Assembly: GCA_001920085.1 (NCBI GenBank)
Contig: MNJC01000070.1
Coordinates: 1 to 17,920 of the forward strand
From: Actinobacteria bacterium 13_1_20CM_4_69_9
GTDB lineage: Bacteria; Actinomycetota; Thermoleophilia; Gaiellales; Gaiellaceae
Length of the DNA stretch: 17,920 bases
Direction: 5' to 3'
The position numbers were made by a program, and so were the translations under genes. The notes below the pieces were generated by a model that worked only from the letters and a program-made list of their open reading frames with translations, did no database searches and was not told where the DNA came from. Within the stretch, counting starts at the first letter, position 1, and each line of letters begins with the position of its first letter. This document shows positions 6,866-13,128 of the stretch, piece by piece.

Positions 6866-7841
6866 CGATCCTGCGCAGCGTTTCGTCGCGCGGCAGCGCC
6901 GCGATCACCGTCCAGAGCTCGGGCCCACGCTCCTGGCCGGTCAGCGCAAGACGCAGCGCGCGCAGGTTGCCGCCGACCGCCTTCAGCTCCCGGACGAGCG
7001 CCCGCGCGTCGACGTTGCCGTTGCTGCGCTCCAGCAGCTCGCGAAAGCGCTCGAGCGTCTCCCGCGCATCCACGTTCGCCGGAGCGGGCGGCGTCAGGAT
7101 CGCACGTGCATAGTCGCGCGCCTCATTGAGATCGCGCGCGCCGCGCAATGCGGGGACGACCTCGAGCGGTGCATCCGCGGCGTCCGCCAGCTCCTGATCG
7201 CTCATCGACTCGATCGCCTCGATCGCGAGCCGGCGGATGCGCGGCAGGTCGTAGTGCACGTCGTGCACGGGCAGGCCGAGCTCATCGAGATACCGGCGCA
7301 CCGCGGGGCCGGGAATCCCGGCGTCGCGCAGCGACGCGACCGTCGAGCCCGGCGCGCGCTTCGCGAGCTTCTTGCCGCACTCGCCGAGGATCAGTCCGTG
7401 GTGCACGAACTCCGGCGGCGTCGCGCCGAGCGCTTCGAACAGCCGCCGATGCAGCGCCTCGTTCGGACGGTGGTCGAACCCGCGGACGATATGCGTGATC
7501 CCGAAGTCGATGTCATCGACGACGCTCGCGAGGTGATACGTCGCGGTGCCGTCGGGCCGAAGCAGAGTGATCCCGTCGAAGCGCTCGCCGAGCTCGGCGC
7601 CGGCTTCGCGGTGGCGGCCGGCACGTTCGCTCTGCCGTACCGGCCCCTCGTCCCACTCGAGCCCCAGCCACTCGAGGTCCCCGACGAGCTCCTCCTCCCC
7701 GCCAGGAACGTTCCGCGCCGGATCGGTGTCGTCGATCCGCAGGAGCATCCAGTCGCCCAGCGCGCGGTTCGCGACAGCGCTGAGGGCGTTCCCGACATGC
7801 AGAGAACCGGTCGGACTTGGAGCAAAGCGCACCCGTTTCAT
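6852..7841 (-). CDS. gltX: Miniature glutamyl-tRNA synthetase-like protein
   Basis: Class I synthetase of the GluRS family, but only 329 aa where GluRS usually has 460-500. The Rossmann start is RVRFAPSPTGSLHVGNALSA, with HVGN (15-18) as the HIGH motif, then LLRIDDTDPARN. LEWLGLEWDEGPVRQSER is normal. At about residues 80-90 the chain jumps directly to GITLLRPDGTATYHLASVVD. In ordinary GluRS roughly 80-100 residues of acceptor-stem/zinc domain lie between these points. HIVRGFDHRPNEALHRRLFE follows, and the KMSKS equivalent is KKLAKR (157-162), with Ala for the usual Ser. The C-terminus keeps a short helical anticodon-domain ending (RALRLALTGQERGPEL). Start ATG at 7839-7841, where GAGG abuts it; the frame stays open upstream but is not similar to anything there. 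Position before cysS fits gltX. GluQ-type (tRNA-Asp queuosine) synthetase is an alternative, less likely given the C-terminal domain. Confidence 0.8.
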   Translation of the reverse strand: MKRVRFAPSPTGSLHVGNALSAVANRALGDWMLLRIDDTDPARNVPGGEEELVGDLEWLGLEWDEGPVRQSERAGRHREAGAELGERFDGITLLRPDGTATYHLASVVDDIDFGITHIVRGFDHRPNEALHRRLFEALGATPPEFVHHGLILGECGKKLAKRAPGSTVASLRDAGIPGPAVRRYLDELGLPVHDVHYDLPRIRRLAIEAIESMSDQELADAADAPLEVVPALRGARDLNEARDYARAILTPPAPANVDARETLERFRELLERSNGNVDARALVRELKAVGGNLRALRLALTGQERGPELWTVIAALPRDETLRRIDAAL

Positions 7842-7880
7842 CCTCGGCGCCAGTGTAGTTTCGCCCCGAGTAGCTGCCGG

Positions 7881-7906
7881 GCCCGTCGGCGAAGCGCCGG
7901 GCGGGC
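7881..7906 (-). other. Second stem-loop between the surface cluster and gltX
   Basis: GCCCG pairs with CGGGC, and CGGCG pairs with CGCCG around a 3-nt loop, with one small internal bulge. It lies between the large hairpin at 7920-7966 and the gltX-like start at 7841, so it is in the leader of that gene. Confidence 0.4.
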
Positions 7907-7911
7907 TTGCC

Positions 7912-8283
7912 TCAAAGGCCGGGGAGGCCCACAGCCGAAGGCCGCTTCGGTCTGCGGGCCTCCCCGTCGCTTCGACGCGGATGGCCCGCGAACACGATTC
8001 GTTCCCCGCGTTCACAGGCCGCCCCCGTGTCGTCGTTGCCGTCGGGCCGGGCGGCCCGCGGTGCGATTGCGTCTTCCGCGGGCAGCCCGTCGACGTTGGT
8101 GAGTTCGGCGACGAACACCGCCGGCTCGACCGCGCTCGGGATGCGGAAGGCCGGCGGCGCCGACGTCTGGTCATCCGATTCCTTCCTCGCGCGTGAGCAC
8201 CACAGAACGATCGGCAGCGGCGGCGAGGCCGGCACTTGGGCTTTGCGGCCTGTCGACGTTGCTGTTTCGGTCTGCTGGCTCAC
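7912..8283 (-). CDS. Small uncharacterised Pro/Ala/Arg-rich protein
   Basis: Unrecognised ORF of up to 123 aa. In favour of it being a gene: GTG at 8281-8283 has AAGGAG about 10 nt upstream, it follows the Gly-rich gene by only 21 bp on the same strand, and its codons keep the strong third-position G/C of neighbouring genes. The protein is mostly disordered in appearance. It has one short hydrophobic patch (PLPIVLWCS), no signal peptide and no transmembrane segment. The last about 20 codons lie inside a 47-bp hairpin, and the TGA is just beyond it. Either the gene really reads through the hairpin or the true coding region is shorter or absent. If it is not a gene, the stretch 7842-8304 holds only the two hairpins. 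Confidence 0.45.
   Translation of the reverse strand: MSQQTETATSTGRKAQVPASPPLPIVLWCSRARKESDDQTSAPPAFRIPSAVEPAVFVAELTNVDGLPAEDAIAPRAARPDGNDDTGAACERGERIVFAGHPRRSDGEARRPKRPSAVGLPGL
7920..7966 (-). terminator. Large imperfect hairpin, probable terminator of the surface-protein cluster
   Basis: CGGGGAGGCCC (7920-7930) pairs with GGGCCTCCCCG (7956-7966). Inside it CAG pairs with CTG and CCGAAG with CTTCGG around a GCCG loop. This gives about 20 base pairs with one mismatch and one bulged base. On the minus strand it is followed by GGCCTTTGAGG, a very short T-tract, so Rho-independent action is plausible but not ideal. It separates the surface cluster from the gltX-cysS operon and could act as insulator or mRNA 3'-end protector. 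Confidence 0.6.
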
Positions 8284-8304
8284 GAACGTAGTGCTCCTTC
8301 CTCT

Positions 8305-9663
8305 CTAGAACGTGAACGAGAGGGAGATCGACTGGCGGAGCCGCTGGCGAAGGGTCGCCTCGTTGTGCACCGAGGCCGAGCCGCTCGTCGCGGAGCCGCC
8401 GTTCGCCGAGGCTGCGCCACCGGTGCCGTTGCCGGCGCCGCCGGTCGCAGTCTGCGTCGGGCTTGCGGTAGCCGCACCGCTGGTCGCCGCACCGCCGGTG
8501 CCTCCACCGACAGCCGGGCTTCCACCGGCCGACACGCCGCCGACGGCATCCCCGCTCTGGTTCGCGCCGCCGATGGTGTCGCCCATGGTGGACGCACCGC
8601 TCGTGGCGCTCGAGGAGGGATTGCCGCTCGCGGAGTTGCCGCCGTTCGCGGATCCGCTCGAGACCGCACCGGACGTGGCCGCACCGCTGGTGTTCGAGCC
8701 GCCCGTTGCCGAGCCACTCGTCGCCGCGCCGCCCGTTGCCGGGCCTGCGTCGGCGCTACCAGACGTTGCAGCGCCACCGGCGCCACCCGTCGCGGGACCC
8801 GCTGAGGCTGCTCCGCCCGTCAGCGTGTCGAAGCTACCTGCTGCGGAGGTGTTTCCGCCGTTTGTTGCTGCGCCGCCGGTCGCGGTCGCTGCGCCGCCGT
8901 TACCGCCGGACGCGTCGCCGCTTTCTGCAGCGAGACCGGAGGCTGACCCACTCGTGGCGTTCCCTCCGACACCGGCGGTTGGATCTGCCGCGCCGGCGGT
9001 CGAGTTTGCGCCGTTCTGGCTCGACGAGCTCGTGCCGAGGCGGGCGTTGCCGCCATCCGCGTCGTTCGAGGCTGCGCCACCAGTTGAGGATGCGTCGCCG
9101 GTGACTCCGCCGATGTTGACGGCCTTGCCGCCCTTGGCGTCGCCGGACTCGGCGTTCGCACCCTTCGCAACGGAAGCGGCGTCACCAGAGTCGTTGCCTC
9201 CGGTGCTGCCACCGTTGCCTCCGACCGCGACGTTCTTCGCATCGCCCGACGAGTTGCCGCCGGTCGATCCGCCGTTCGAGGTCGTGTCGCCTGAGGCATT
9301 GCCCGACGTCGTCGCGCCTACGTTGCCGGCGTCTCCTCCGGAGATCTTGCAGCCGGCCTGCTTGCACGTGTCCGCCGAGCCGCCGCTGGCGTCTCCGCTG
9401 GAGTTGCGGTTCGAGTTCCTGGCGTCTCCGCCAGTGCCCGTACCGGCGCCGCCGGTGGCGTCGCCACCGTTGGCGCTTGCGCGGCCGCTCCGAGCCGACG
9501 CGTTCGACTGATCCACCGTGCCGTTCTGCGTCCCGTTCACCGTGATGGTGATCGAGGGCGGAGACGGCGGTGCAGGTGGATTCGCCAGCGCCGTGGGAAC
9601 AGCCACGACGGAGGCGACGAACGCGGCGGATGCTCCGAGCAGCCACCGTGTTTTACCTGACAA
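8305..9663 (-). CDS. Secreted Gly/Ser/Ala/Asn-rich repetitive protein
   Basis: No known family recognised. 452 aa. A clean Sec signal peptide, KTRWLLGASAAFVASVVAVP then TALA-N, gives cleavage near residue 27. It is followed by a Pro spacer and a module ITITVNGTQNGTVDQSNASA that recurs in the neighbouring large protein. The rest is low-complexity. The first half has repeated SGDA/TGDA and GGN units about every 10-15 residues, with one Cys pair (TCKQAGCKISGG). The second half has GPATGGA, ATSGSA and similar units. The chain ends in a short basic helix-like stretch and an amphipathic strand, LRQRLRQSISLSFTF. Start TTG at 9661-9663 is fixed by AAAGGAGC 8 nt upstream. It lacks PE, RTX (GGxGxDx) and LPxTG features. 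An exported structural or adhesive polypeptide is inferred. It lies 88 bp downstream of the large repeat protein. Confidence 0.8.
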   Translation of the reverse strand: MSGKTRWLLGASAAFVASVVAVPTALANPPAPPSPPSITITVNGTQNGTVDQSNASARSGRASANGGDATGGAGTGTGGDARNSNRNSSGDASGGSADTCKQAGCKISGGDAGNVGATTSGNASGDTTSNGGSTGGNSSGDAKNVAVGGNGGSTGGNDSGDAASVAKGANAESGDAKGGKAVNIGGVTGDASSTGGAASNDADGGNARLGTSSSSQNGANSTAGAADPTAGVGGNATSGSASGLAAESGDASGGNGGAATATGGAATNGGNTSAAGSFDTLTGGAASAGPATGGAGGAATSGSADAGPATGGAATSGSATGGSNTSGAATSGAVSSGSANGGNSASGNPSSSATSGASTMGDTIGGANQSGDAVGGVSAGGSPAVGGGTGGAATSGAATASPTQTATGGAGNGTGGAASANGGSATSGSASVHNEATLRQRLRQSISLSFTF

Positions 9664-9703
9664 TTTCTTCGCTCCTTTCGAGCGTTGTGTGCCTGGTCTG
9701 ATG

Positions 9704-9728
9704 CGCCGAGACCCAAGCTTTCTCGGCG
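9704..9728 (-). other. Perfect 8-bp stem-loop between the two surface-protein genes
   Basis: CGCCGAGA and TCTCGGCG pair perfectly around a 9-nt loop. It lies in the 88-bp gap, about 40 nt before the TTG start of the Gly-rich gene, with no T-run after it. It could be a partial terminator or mRNA-stability element that sets the ratio of the two surface proteins. Confidence 0.5.
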
Positions 9729-9751
9729 GGTTGGGTCAGCCGGTGCGGGCT

Positions 9752-11818
9752 TTAACCAGGCCGCTCGAAGAGAGCGATGTCCACCGACCGCCCAAGGGCC
9801 GGTGCGTCGTCCAGCAGACGCCCAACACCGGGCGCTGCAAGCTTGTAGGAGCGCGGCCGGAGCGCGTACCAGGCGCCGCTCACGCCGATTGCCAAGCCTA
9901 TGAGGCCGCCGCTGATGCCGCCGCGGCAGAAAGGCGCGCAGTCGCCGATGTCGATCGCAGCGTCTGCGCGCGGCGCCGACATTGCGGGTGCGCTCATCCG
10001 CCGCGGCGTACCGGCGGCAGAAGAGGAGGAGGTCGACGAGGTCGACGGGGTCTGGCTCCGACTCCTGGGCGGCGCTGACAGAACTAGGCCGCTCTGCGCC
10101 GGAGGAAGCGCCGTCGGCGTCGCGACGGGCAACGTCCCTCCCCACGGCTGCGTGACGGTCGCGGTCTGCTCCGCCGTCGCGCTCCAGGTGATGAACGCGC
10201 CGCTTTCGCTCTGGCTGATGTGCTGCTCGACGACCGCGCCGTTGGTCATCTGAGCGGACGCGTGCACGTCGTTCGACTGGCTGATCGGCGGGTTGAAGAT
10301 CCCACCGGCCGGGATCAAGACGCTGCTCGTATTGCCGAGGTTCGCCTGTGCGACCTCGGCGTCGGCCTGGGCATCCTGAATCAGCGTTGCATCCTGCCCG
10401 GCGAGCGCGAACTGGTCGGCTCCTTCGCCGAGCTGGTGCTGCGTGATCTGCTGGACGACGGCTGCGCTCGAGCTCGCGAGCGTCCAGGCGCCGGCGGCGT
10501 TGGACTGGCTGATCGCGCCTATCGGAGCCTCAGAGCGGCCTCGGGCGGCGATCTTCGTGCGATTGTGCGCTCCGGCCTGCGCGGCGCGCGCGGTCGCGCC
10601 GGCGGTCTGAACGATCGTGATCTGCTGCGAGGCGCCTTCCTGGTGGGCGGCGACGTCGCCGGCAGTCAGCTGCAGCGACTGCGAGCTCGTCTGCCTGGCG
10701 GTGAAGTCGGCTGTCGACGTGGCCGAGGCCGAGACCAGATTCCACTGCTCGAGCGAGCTGAGCCGGCCGGCGGTGACGACGCTCGAGTTGCTCGCGCCTG
10801 CCTGGTCGACGACGGCCTCCGCATCGGCGGTCTGGATGAGGTCGATCTGCTGCTCAGTCGCCTGAGAGTCGGGTGCGTTCTGGCTCGCCTGCTGCTCGAC
10901 GTCGGTCGAGGCACTCGCGTTCGCGGTCGCCACGGCATCGTTCGCCTGGACGATCTGCGGGGCCGGTGTCGGCGCCGGCACTGCCTCTGCGGAAGGTGCG
11001 CCGACCTGCGCTTGCGGCGCCCCTGCAGCCGGAGCGCCCGACCACGTCCACGACCAGACCCATGCGCACGCGCACGGCTGGTTCGAGACCACGCTCGCGT
11101 GCGTTCCGTCGGGGGCGGTGTAGTCGAAGATCCAGATCCACTGGCCTTCGGCCGGCTGCGGCGCTGTCGTCGCTGCGCTTGTGGCCGCTGGTGTGCTGGT
11201 TGCATCTGTCGCCGGCTGCGTCCAGTCCCAGTTCCACTCGTTCGTCGCGGTGCCGGCGTCGCTCGGGGCGGCGCCCAGATCCCAATTCCACGTCCACGTC
11301 CAGGGCAATCCGTTGCTCGACGCGGCGATGTTCCCGCTGTCACCAGCGACCGTAACCTGGATGTTCACGTTGGTCGGGTCGCTCGAAGTTACGTTTGCCT
11401 CGTCCGCGGTCGCGTTGGCGGTGTTTGCCTGGCTCACCGCTCCGTCACTTCCCGGGCTGGCAAGGCGAACCGAGACGTTCACGTTCGTCGGCGCCTGCTG
11501 GATTGCCGCCGCGGTCGTCGCCGTAGGCGCCTGAACGGTCTGCGCCGCCGGGGTTGCGACCGTCGCCTGCTCGGTGGGGGCCGCAACCGCGGAAGCGGTC
11601 GTGTCGTCGTCCGGCCCGGTGATGCACTGAGCTCCACATTGCTCCAGCGACTGGCCGAGCGCAGCGGAGTTGTCGATCGAGGCGCTGTTGGTATCCCCCG
11701 CCGACTGCGGCCCGTCGGCGGGGGCGCTCGGCGTCTCTCCTGCGGCAGCGTCCGCACTGTTCGACTGCGTCACCGACCCCTGGTTTCCGGGGCTGTTCAC
11801 CCGCACCGAGACGTTCAC
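9752..11818 (-). CDS. Surface repeat protein, C-terminal part (Trp-strand and curlin-like repeats, membrane anchor)
   Basis: No known family. 688 aa are given from the first in-frame GTG. The frame is open upstream to about 11930 and reads as a direct continuation of the next ORF, so this is very likely the main part of a split gene. Residues 1-25 and 111-140 carry a module NVSVRVNSPGNQGSVTQSN / NVSVRLASPGSDGAVSQAN, with a degenerate copy at 150-170. Cys pairs occur at 61/65, 249/251 and 627/631. Trp alternates with other residues in WTWTWNWD (173-180), WNWDW (195-199), WIWIFDY (227-233) and WVWSWTW (253-259). Residues 323-545 hold three 65-78-aa Q/N/A-rich repeats. A Ser/Pro/Arg linker precedes a membrane helix (GISGGLIGLAIGVSGAWYAL, 634-653) and a basic stop, so the C-terminus is inside and the rest outside. 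A surface fibre or cell-wall protein is inferred. Confidence 0.75.
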   Translation of the reverse strand: MNVSVRVNSPGNQGSVTQSNSADAAAGETPSAPADGPQSAGDTNSASIDNSAALGQSLEQCGAQCITGPDDDTTASAVAAPTEQATVATPAAQTVQAPTATTAAAIQQAPTNVNVSVRLASPGSDGAVSQANTANATADEANVTSSDPTNVNIQVTVAGDSGNIAASSNGLPWTWTWNWDLGAAPSDAGTATNEWNWDWTQPATDATSTPAATSAATTAPQPAEGQWIWIFDYTAPDGTHASVVSNQPCACAWVWSWTWSGAPAAGAPQAQVGAPSAEAVPAPTPAPQIVQANDAVATANASASTDVEQQASQNAPDSQATEQQIDLIQTADAEAVVDQAGASNSSVVTAGRLSSLEQWNLVSASATSTADFTARQTSSQSLQLTAGDVAAHQEGASQQITIVQTAGATARAAQAGAHNRTKIAARGRSEAPIGAISQSNAAGAWTLASSSAAVVQQITQHQLGEGADQFALAGQDATLIQDAQADAEVAQANLGNTSSVLIPAGGIFNPPISQSNDVHASAQMTNGAVVEQHISQSESGAFITWSATAEQTATVTQPWGGTLPVATPTALPPAQSGLVLSAPPRSRSQTPSTSSTSSSSAAGTPRRMSAPAMSAPRADAAIDIGDCAPFCRGGISGGLIGLAIGVSGAWYALRPRSYKLAAPGVGRLLDDAPALGRSVDIALFERPG
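10184..10852 (-). repeat. Three tandem curlin-like Q/N/A-rich protein repeats
   Basis: Residues 323-397, 398-475 and 476-545 of the surface protein align by eye. Each starts with a hydrophobic strand ending in IQ or VQ (IDLIQTADAEAVVDQAG; ITIVQTAGATARAAQAG; ATLIQDAQADAEVAQAN). This is followed by N-x-S/T-x-V/I, a loop of about 15 residues, then ISQSN (copies 2 and 3) and V-x-Q. A half-unit with the same Q/N/A spacing precedes them at 288-315. The copies are diverged in DNA sequence. Confidence 0.6.
11039..11302 (-). repeat. Alternating-tryptophan strand region
   Basis: Four segments with W at every second residue (WTWTWNWD, WNWDW, WIWIFDY, WVWSWTW) lie within 88 residues of the surface protein, separated by Ala/Thr/Pro linkers. 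Alternation puts all aromatic side chains on one face of an extended strand. Confidence 0.75.
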
Positions 11819-11820
11819 GT

Positions 11821-12312
11821 TCAGAGGGGATTGCTGGGTGGCCGTTGCATCGGCCCGCGCCTGCGAGTCCGGCGTGCCGGTTGCAGCTGCGTCGGCATTC
11901 GCCCCGGAACTGTTCGTCTGGCTAGTCTGTTTTCCTGGTCGACGCCGCCGTTCTCTCCCGGCTGGTCGACACGCGCGATCGAGCTTGCGTTCGAAGGATC
12001 GTTCTGGGCGGCCTTCGCGTGGGCGTTCGCGGAGTTGCCGCCGTTGCCGTCGTTGCCGTCGCCGCCGCCGTTTCCGAGGCCGTTCCCGCTGTTACCGTTG
12101 TCGTTGCCGTTTTCGGCCGGGCTGCTTGCCGGCTGTGCGGTGTCAACCTGGTCGGCCGGGCTGCTCGACGACGGTGGCACGGTGTCGGAGGACTGTTGGT
12201 CCTGCCCGGGCGGCGACGCACTGCCGTTTCCGCCCGACGCAAACGCGGGAGCGCTGGCGAACCCGGCGAGCGTGAGTGCAAGCACGACCGCGATCGCCAA
12301 GCGCGCACGCAC
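11821..12312 (-). CDS. Surface repeat protein, N-terminal part (signal peptide), frameshifted
   Basis: 5' part of the split surface-protein gene. GTG at 12310-12312 has GAGGAG about 6-8 nt upstream and begins a Sec signal peptide, RARLAIAVVLALTLAGFASA then PAFA-S, with cleavage near residue 25. A longer in-frame GTG start at 12342 is less likely. The mature part is Ser/Pro-rich, then Asn/Gly-rich (NGNDNGNSGNGLGNGGGDGN), and reaches SIARVDQPGENGGVDQ, a copy of the module seen in the next ORF. Immediately after, the frame turns into an Arg/Pro-rich stretch of about 35 residues (RRTVPGRMPTQLQP...) unlike anything else in the family. The alternative frame reads SQTNSSGANADAAATG and runs on into the NVNVSV module. 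The break is at the four-base A run (minus strand) at 11930-11933. The last about 36 residues of this ORF are therefore probably not native. Confidence 0.7.
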   Translation of the reverse strand: MRARLAIAVVLALTLAGFASAPAFASGGNGSASPPGQDQQSSDTVPPSSSSPADQVDTAQPASSPAENGNDNGNSGNGLGNGGGDGNDGNGGNSANAHAKAAQNDPSNASSIARVDQPGENGGVDQENRLARRTVPGRMPTQLQPARRTRRRGPMQRPPSNPL

Positions 12313-12442
12313 CGAAATCTCTCCTCGAGACCCGGCGAGCACTGAAAGCGCTCTGTCTACGCTGAGGCGGCTAACTGTTTTGACTCTCCCCGAGTCGACG
12401 CAACTTCCCCATTACGCGCTATCTGTCGCGCGCAGTCGCAGT

Positions 12443-12477
12443 CGTTCGATGATGCGCCTGTCGAACGTGCAAGTCAA
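12443..12477 (-). promoter_or_regulatory. Candidate promoter of the surface cluster with an internal inverted repeat
   Basis: Minus-strand TTGACT (12472-12477), a 17-bp spacer and CATCAT (12449-12454). An inverted repeat CGTTCGA ... TCGAACG (12443-12449 and 12461-12467) spans the -10 and half the spacer, so it could be an operator. It would give a leader of about 130 nt before the GTG at 12312. The 223-bp gap between the HTH gene and the cluster holds no other gene that I can see. Confidence 0.4.
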
Positions 12478-12535
12478 CGGGAACGCGTGTGCGCCACCCG
12501 TTCGTCTAACTTCGCGCGTCGAGTGTGTCGGCCGG

Positions 12536-13120
12536 TTACTGAGGCAGACGTGTGGTGTAGCCGCCGAGACGCGTATGCACTTCGTCGAGCAGGTCGGGAT
12601 CGTGCGCCAGCGTTCGAGCACGAAGCGTTGCTTCGAAACCAGTACGGATTTCTTCCAGCACGACGTCGAGAGGCAGCTCGTCATCCGTGTCGTCGACGAC
12701 GAAGAGCTTGCGCGGCTCGGGATCTGCACCCCATGCGGCGTGAAACGCGACGAGGTTACGCCATGCGTACGTCGGCCACACGGGCACGACGCAGACGTGC
12801 CTGGATGCGGCGTCGACGTCAAGGGCGACACGCGTCGCCACCTCACGATCGGCGAAGAGCGGCTGCGCATCGCCTGCCGGCACGAGGTCCAGCTCCCCGA
12901 GGTCGTCGAGCTCGCCGATCGCGTACAGGGGATGTCCCGACCCCGGTGATCCCATTGCGAGCGCGACCTCGAGCTCGGCTCGCTGCGTCTCGGCGGGACG
13001 GCGTCCGGTCAGCAGCCGGTGTGCGTGCTGCCGGGTCACGCCGAGCTGTGCCGCGAGATCGGTGACCGACAACCCCTTGCGCTTTAACAGCGCTTGCCAG
13101 ACCTCGGATTCATCGCGCAT
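12536..13120 (-). CDS. Cro/C1-type helix-turn-helix protein
   Basis: A 194-aa predicted DNA-binding protein. The N-terminal HTH is LLKRKGLSVTDLAAQLGVTR then QHAHRLLTGRRP (about residues 10-42). The GVTRQHAHRLLTGRR pattern is typical of XRE-type recognition helices. The rest (about 45-194) is not a domain I recognise. It includes an acidic linker with ELDDLGELD and a predicted alpha/beta part with HVCVVPVWPTYAWRNLVAF, KLFVVDDTDDELPLDVVLEE and RTLAHDPDLLDEVHTRLGGY. The start is taken as ATG at 13118-13120; the upstream frame is open and contains a GTG five to six codons earlier, so it may be slightly longer. It is divergent from mutY and directly upstream of the surface-protein cluster on the same strand, with a 223-bp gap, so it is a candidate regulator of that cluster (inference). 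Confidence 0.75.
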   Translation of the reverse strand: MRDESEVWQALLKRKGLSVTDLAAQLGVTRQHAHRLLTGRRPAETQRAELEVALAMGSPGSGHPLYAIGELDDLGELDLVPAGDAQPLFADREVATRVALDVDAASRHVCVVPVWPTYAWRNLVAFHAAWGADPEPRKLFVVDDTDDELPLDVVLEEIRTGFEATLRARTLAHDPDLLDEVHTRLGGYTTRLPQ

Positions 13121-13128
13121 GGTGACGA

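Noticed and set aside
8312..9511. Plus-strand Pro/Ala/Val-rich ORF of 399 codons
   Set aside because: It is the antisense image of the Gly/Ser/Ala repeats (GGN/GCN codons read as NCC/NGC) and has no ribosome site or signal peptide.
8305..9600. CRISPR array or DNA-level tandem repeat
   Set aside because: The repetition is at codon level and irregular; there are no constant repeats with unique spacers.
8305..9663. RTX calcium-binding or PE_PGRS protein
   Set aside because: Many GD and GG units are present, but not the GGxGxDx nonapeptide of RTX, and there is no PE domain. A plain Sec signal peptide is found instead.
11925..11938. Programmed -1 frameshift as the main explanation
   Set aside because: No canonical slippery heptamer and no clear pairing structure just downstream. 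Kept only as one alternative to error or mutation.
10220..12949. Long plus-strand ORF of about 909 codons over the surface cluster
   Set aside because: Its protein is Arg/Gly/Val-rich with no domain, while the minus strand has signal peptides, ribosome sites and repeats. Long antisense frames are expected in such GC-rich low-complexity DNA.
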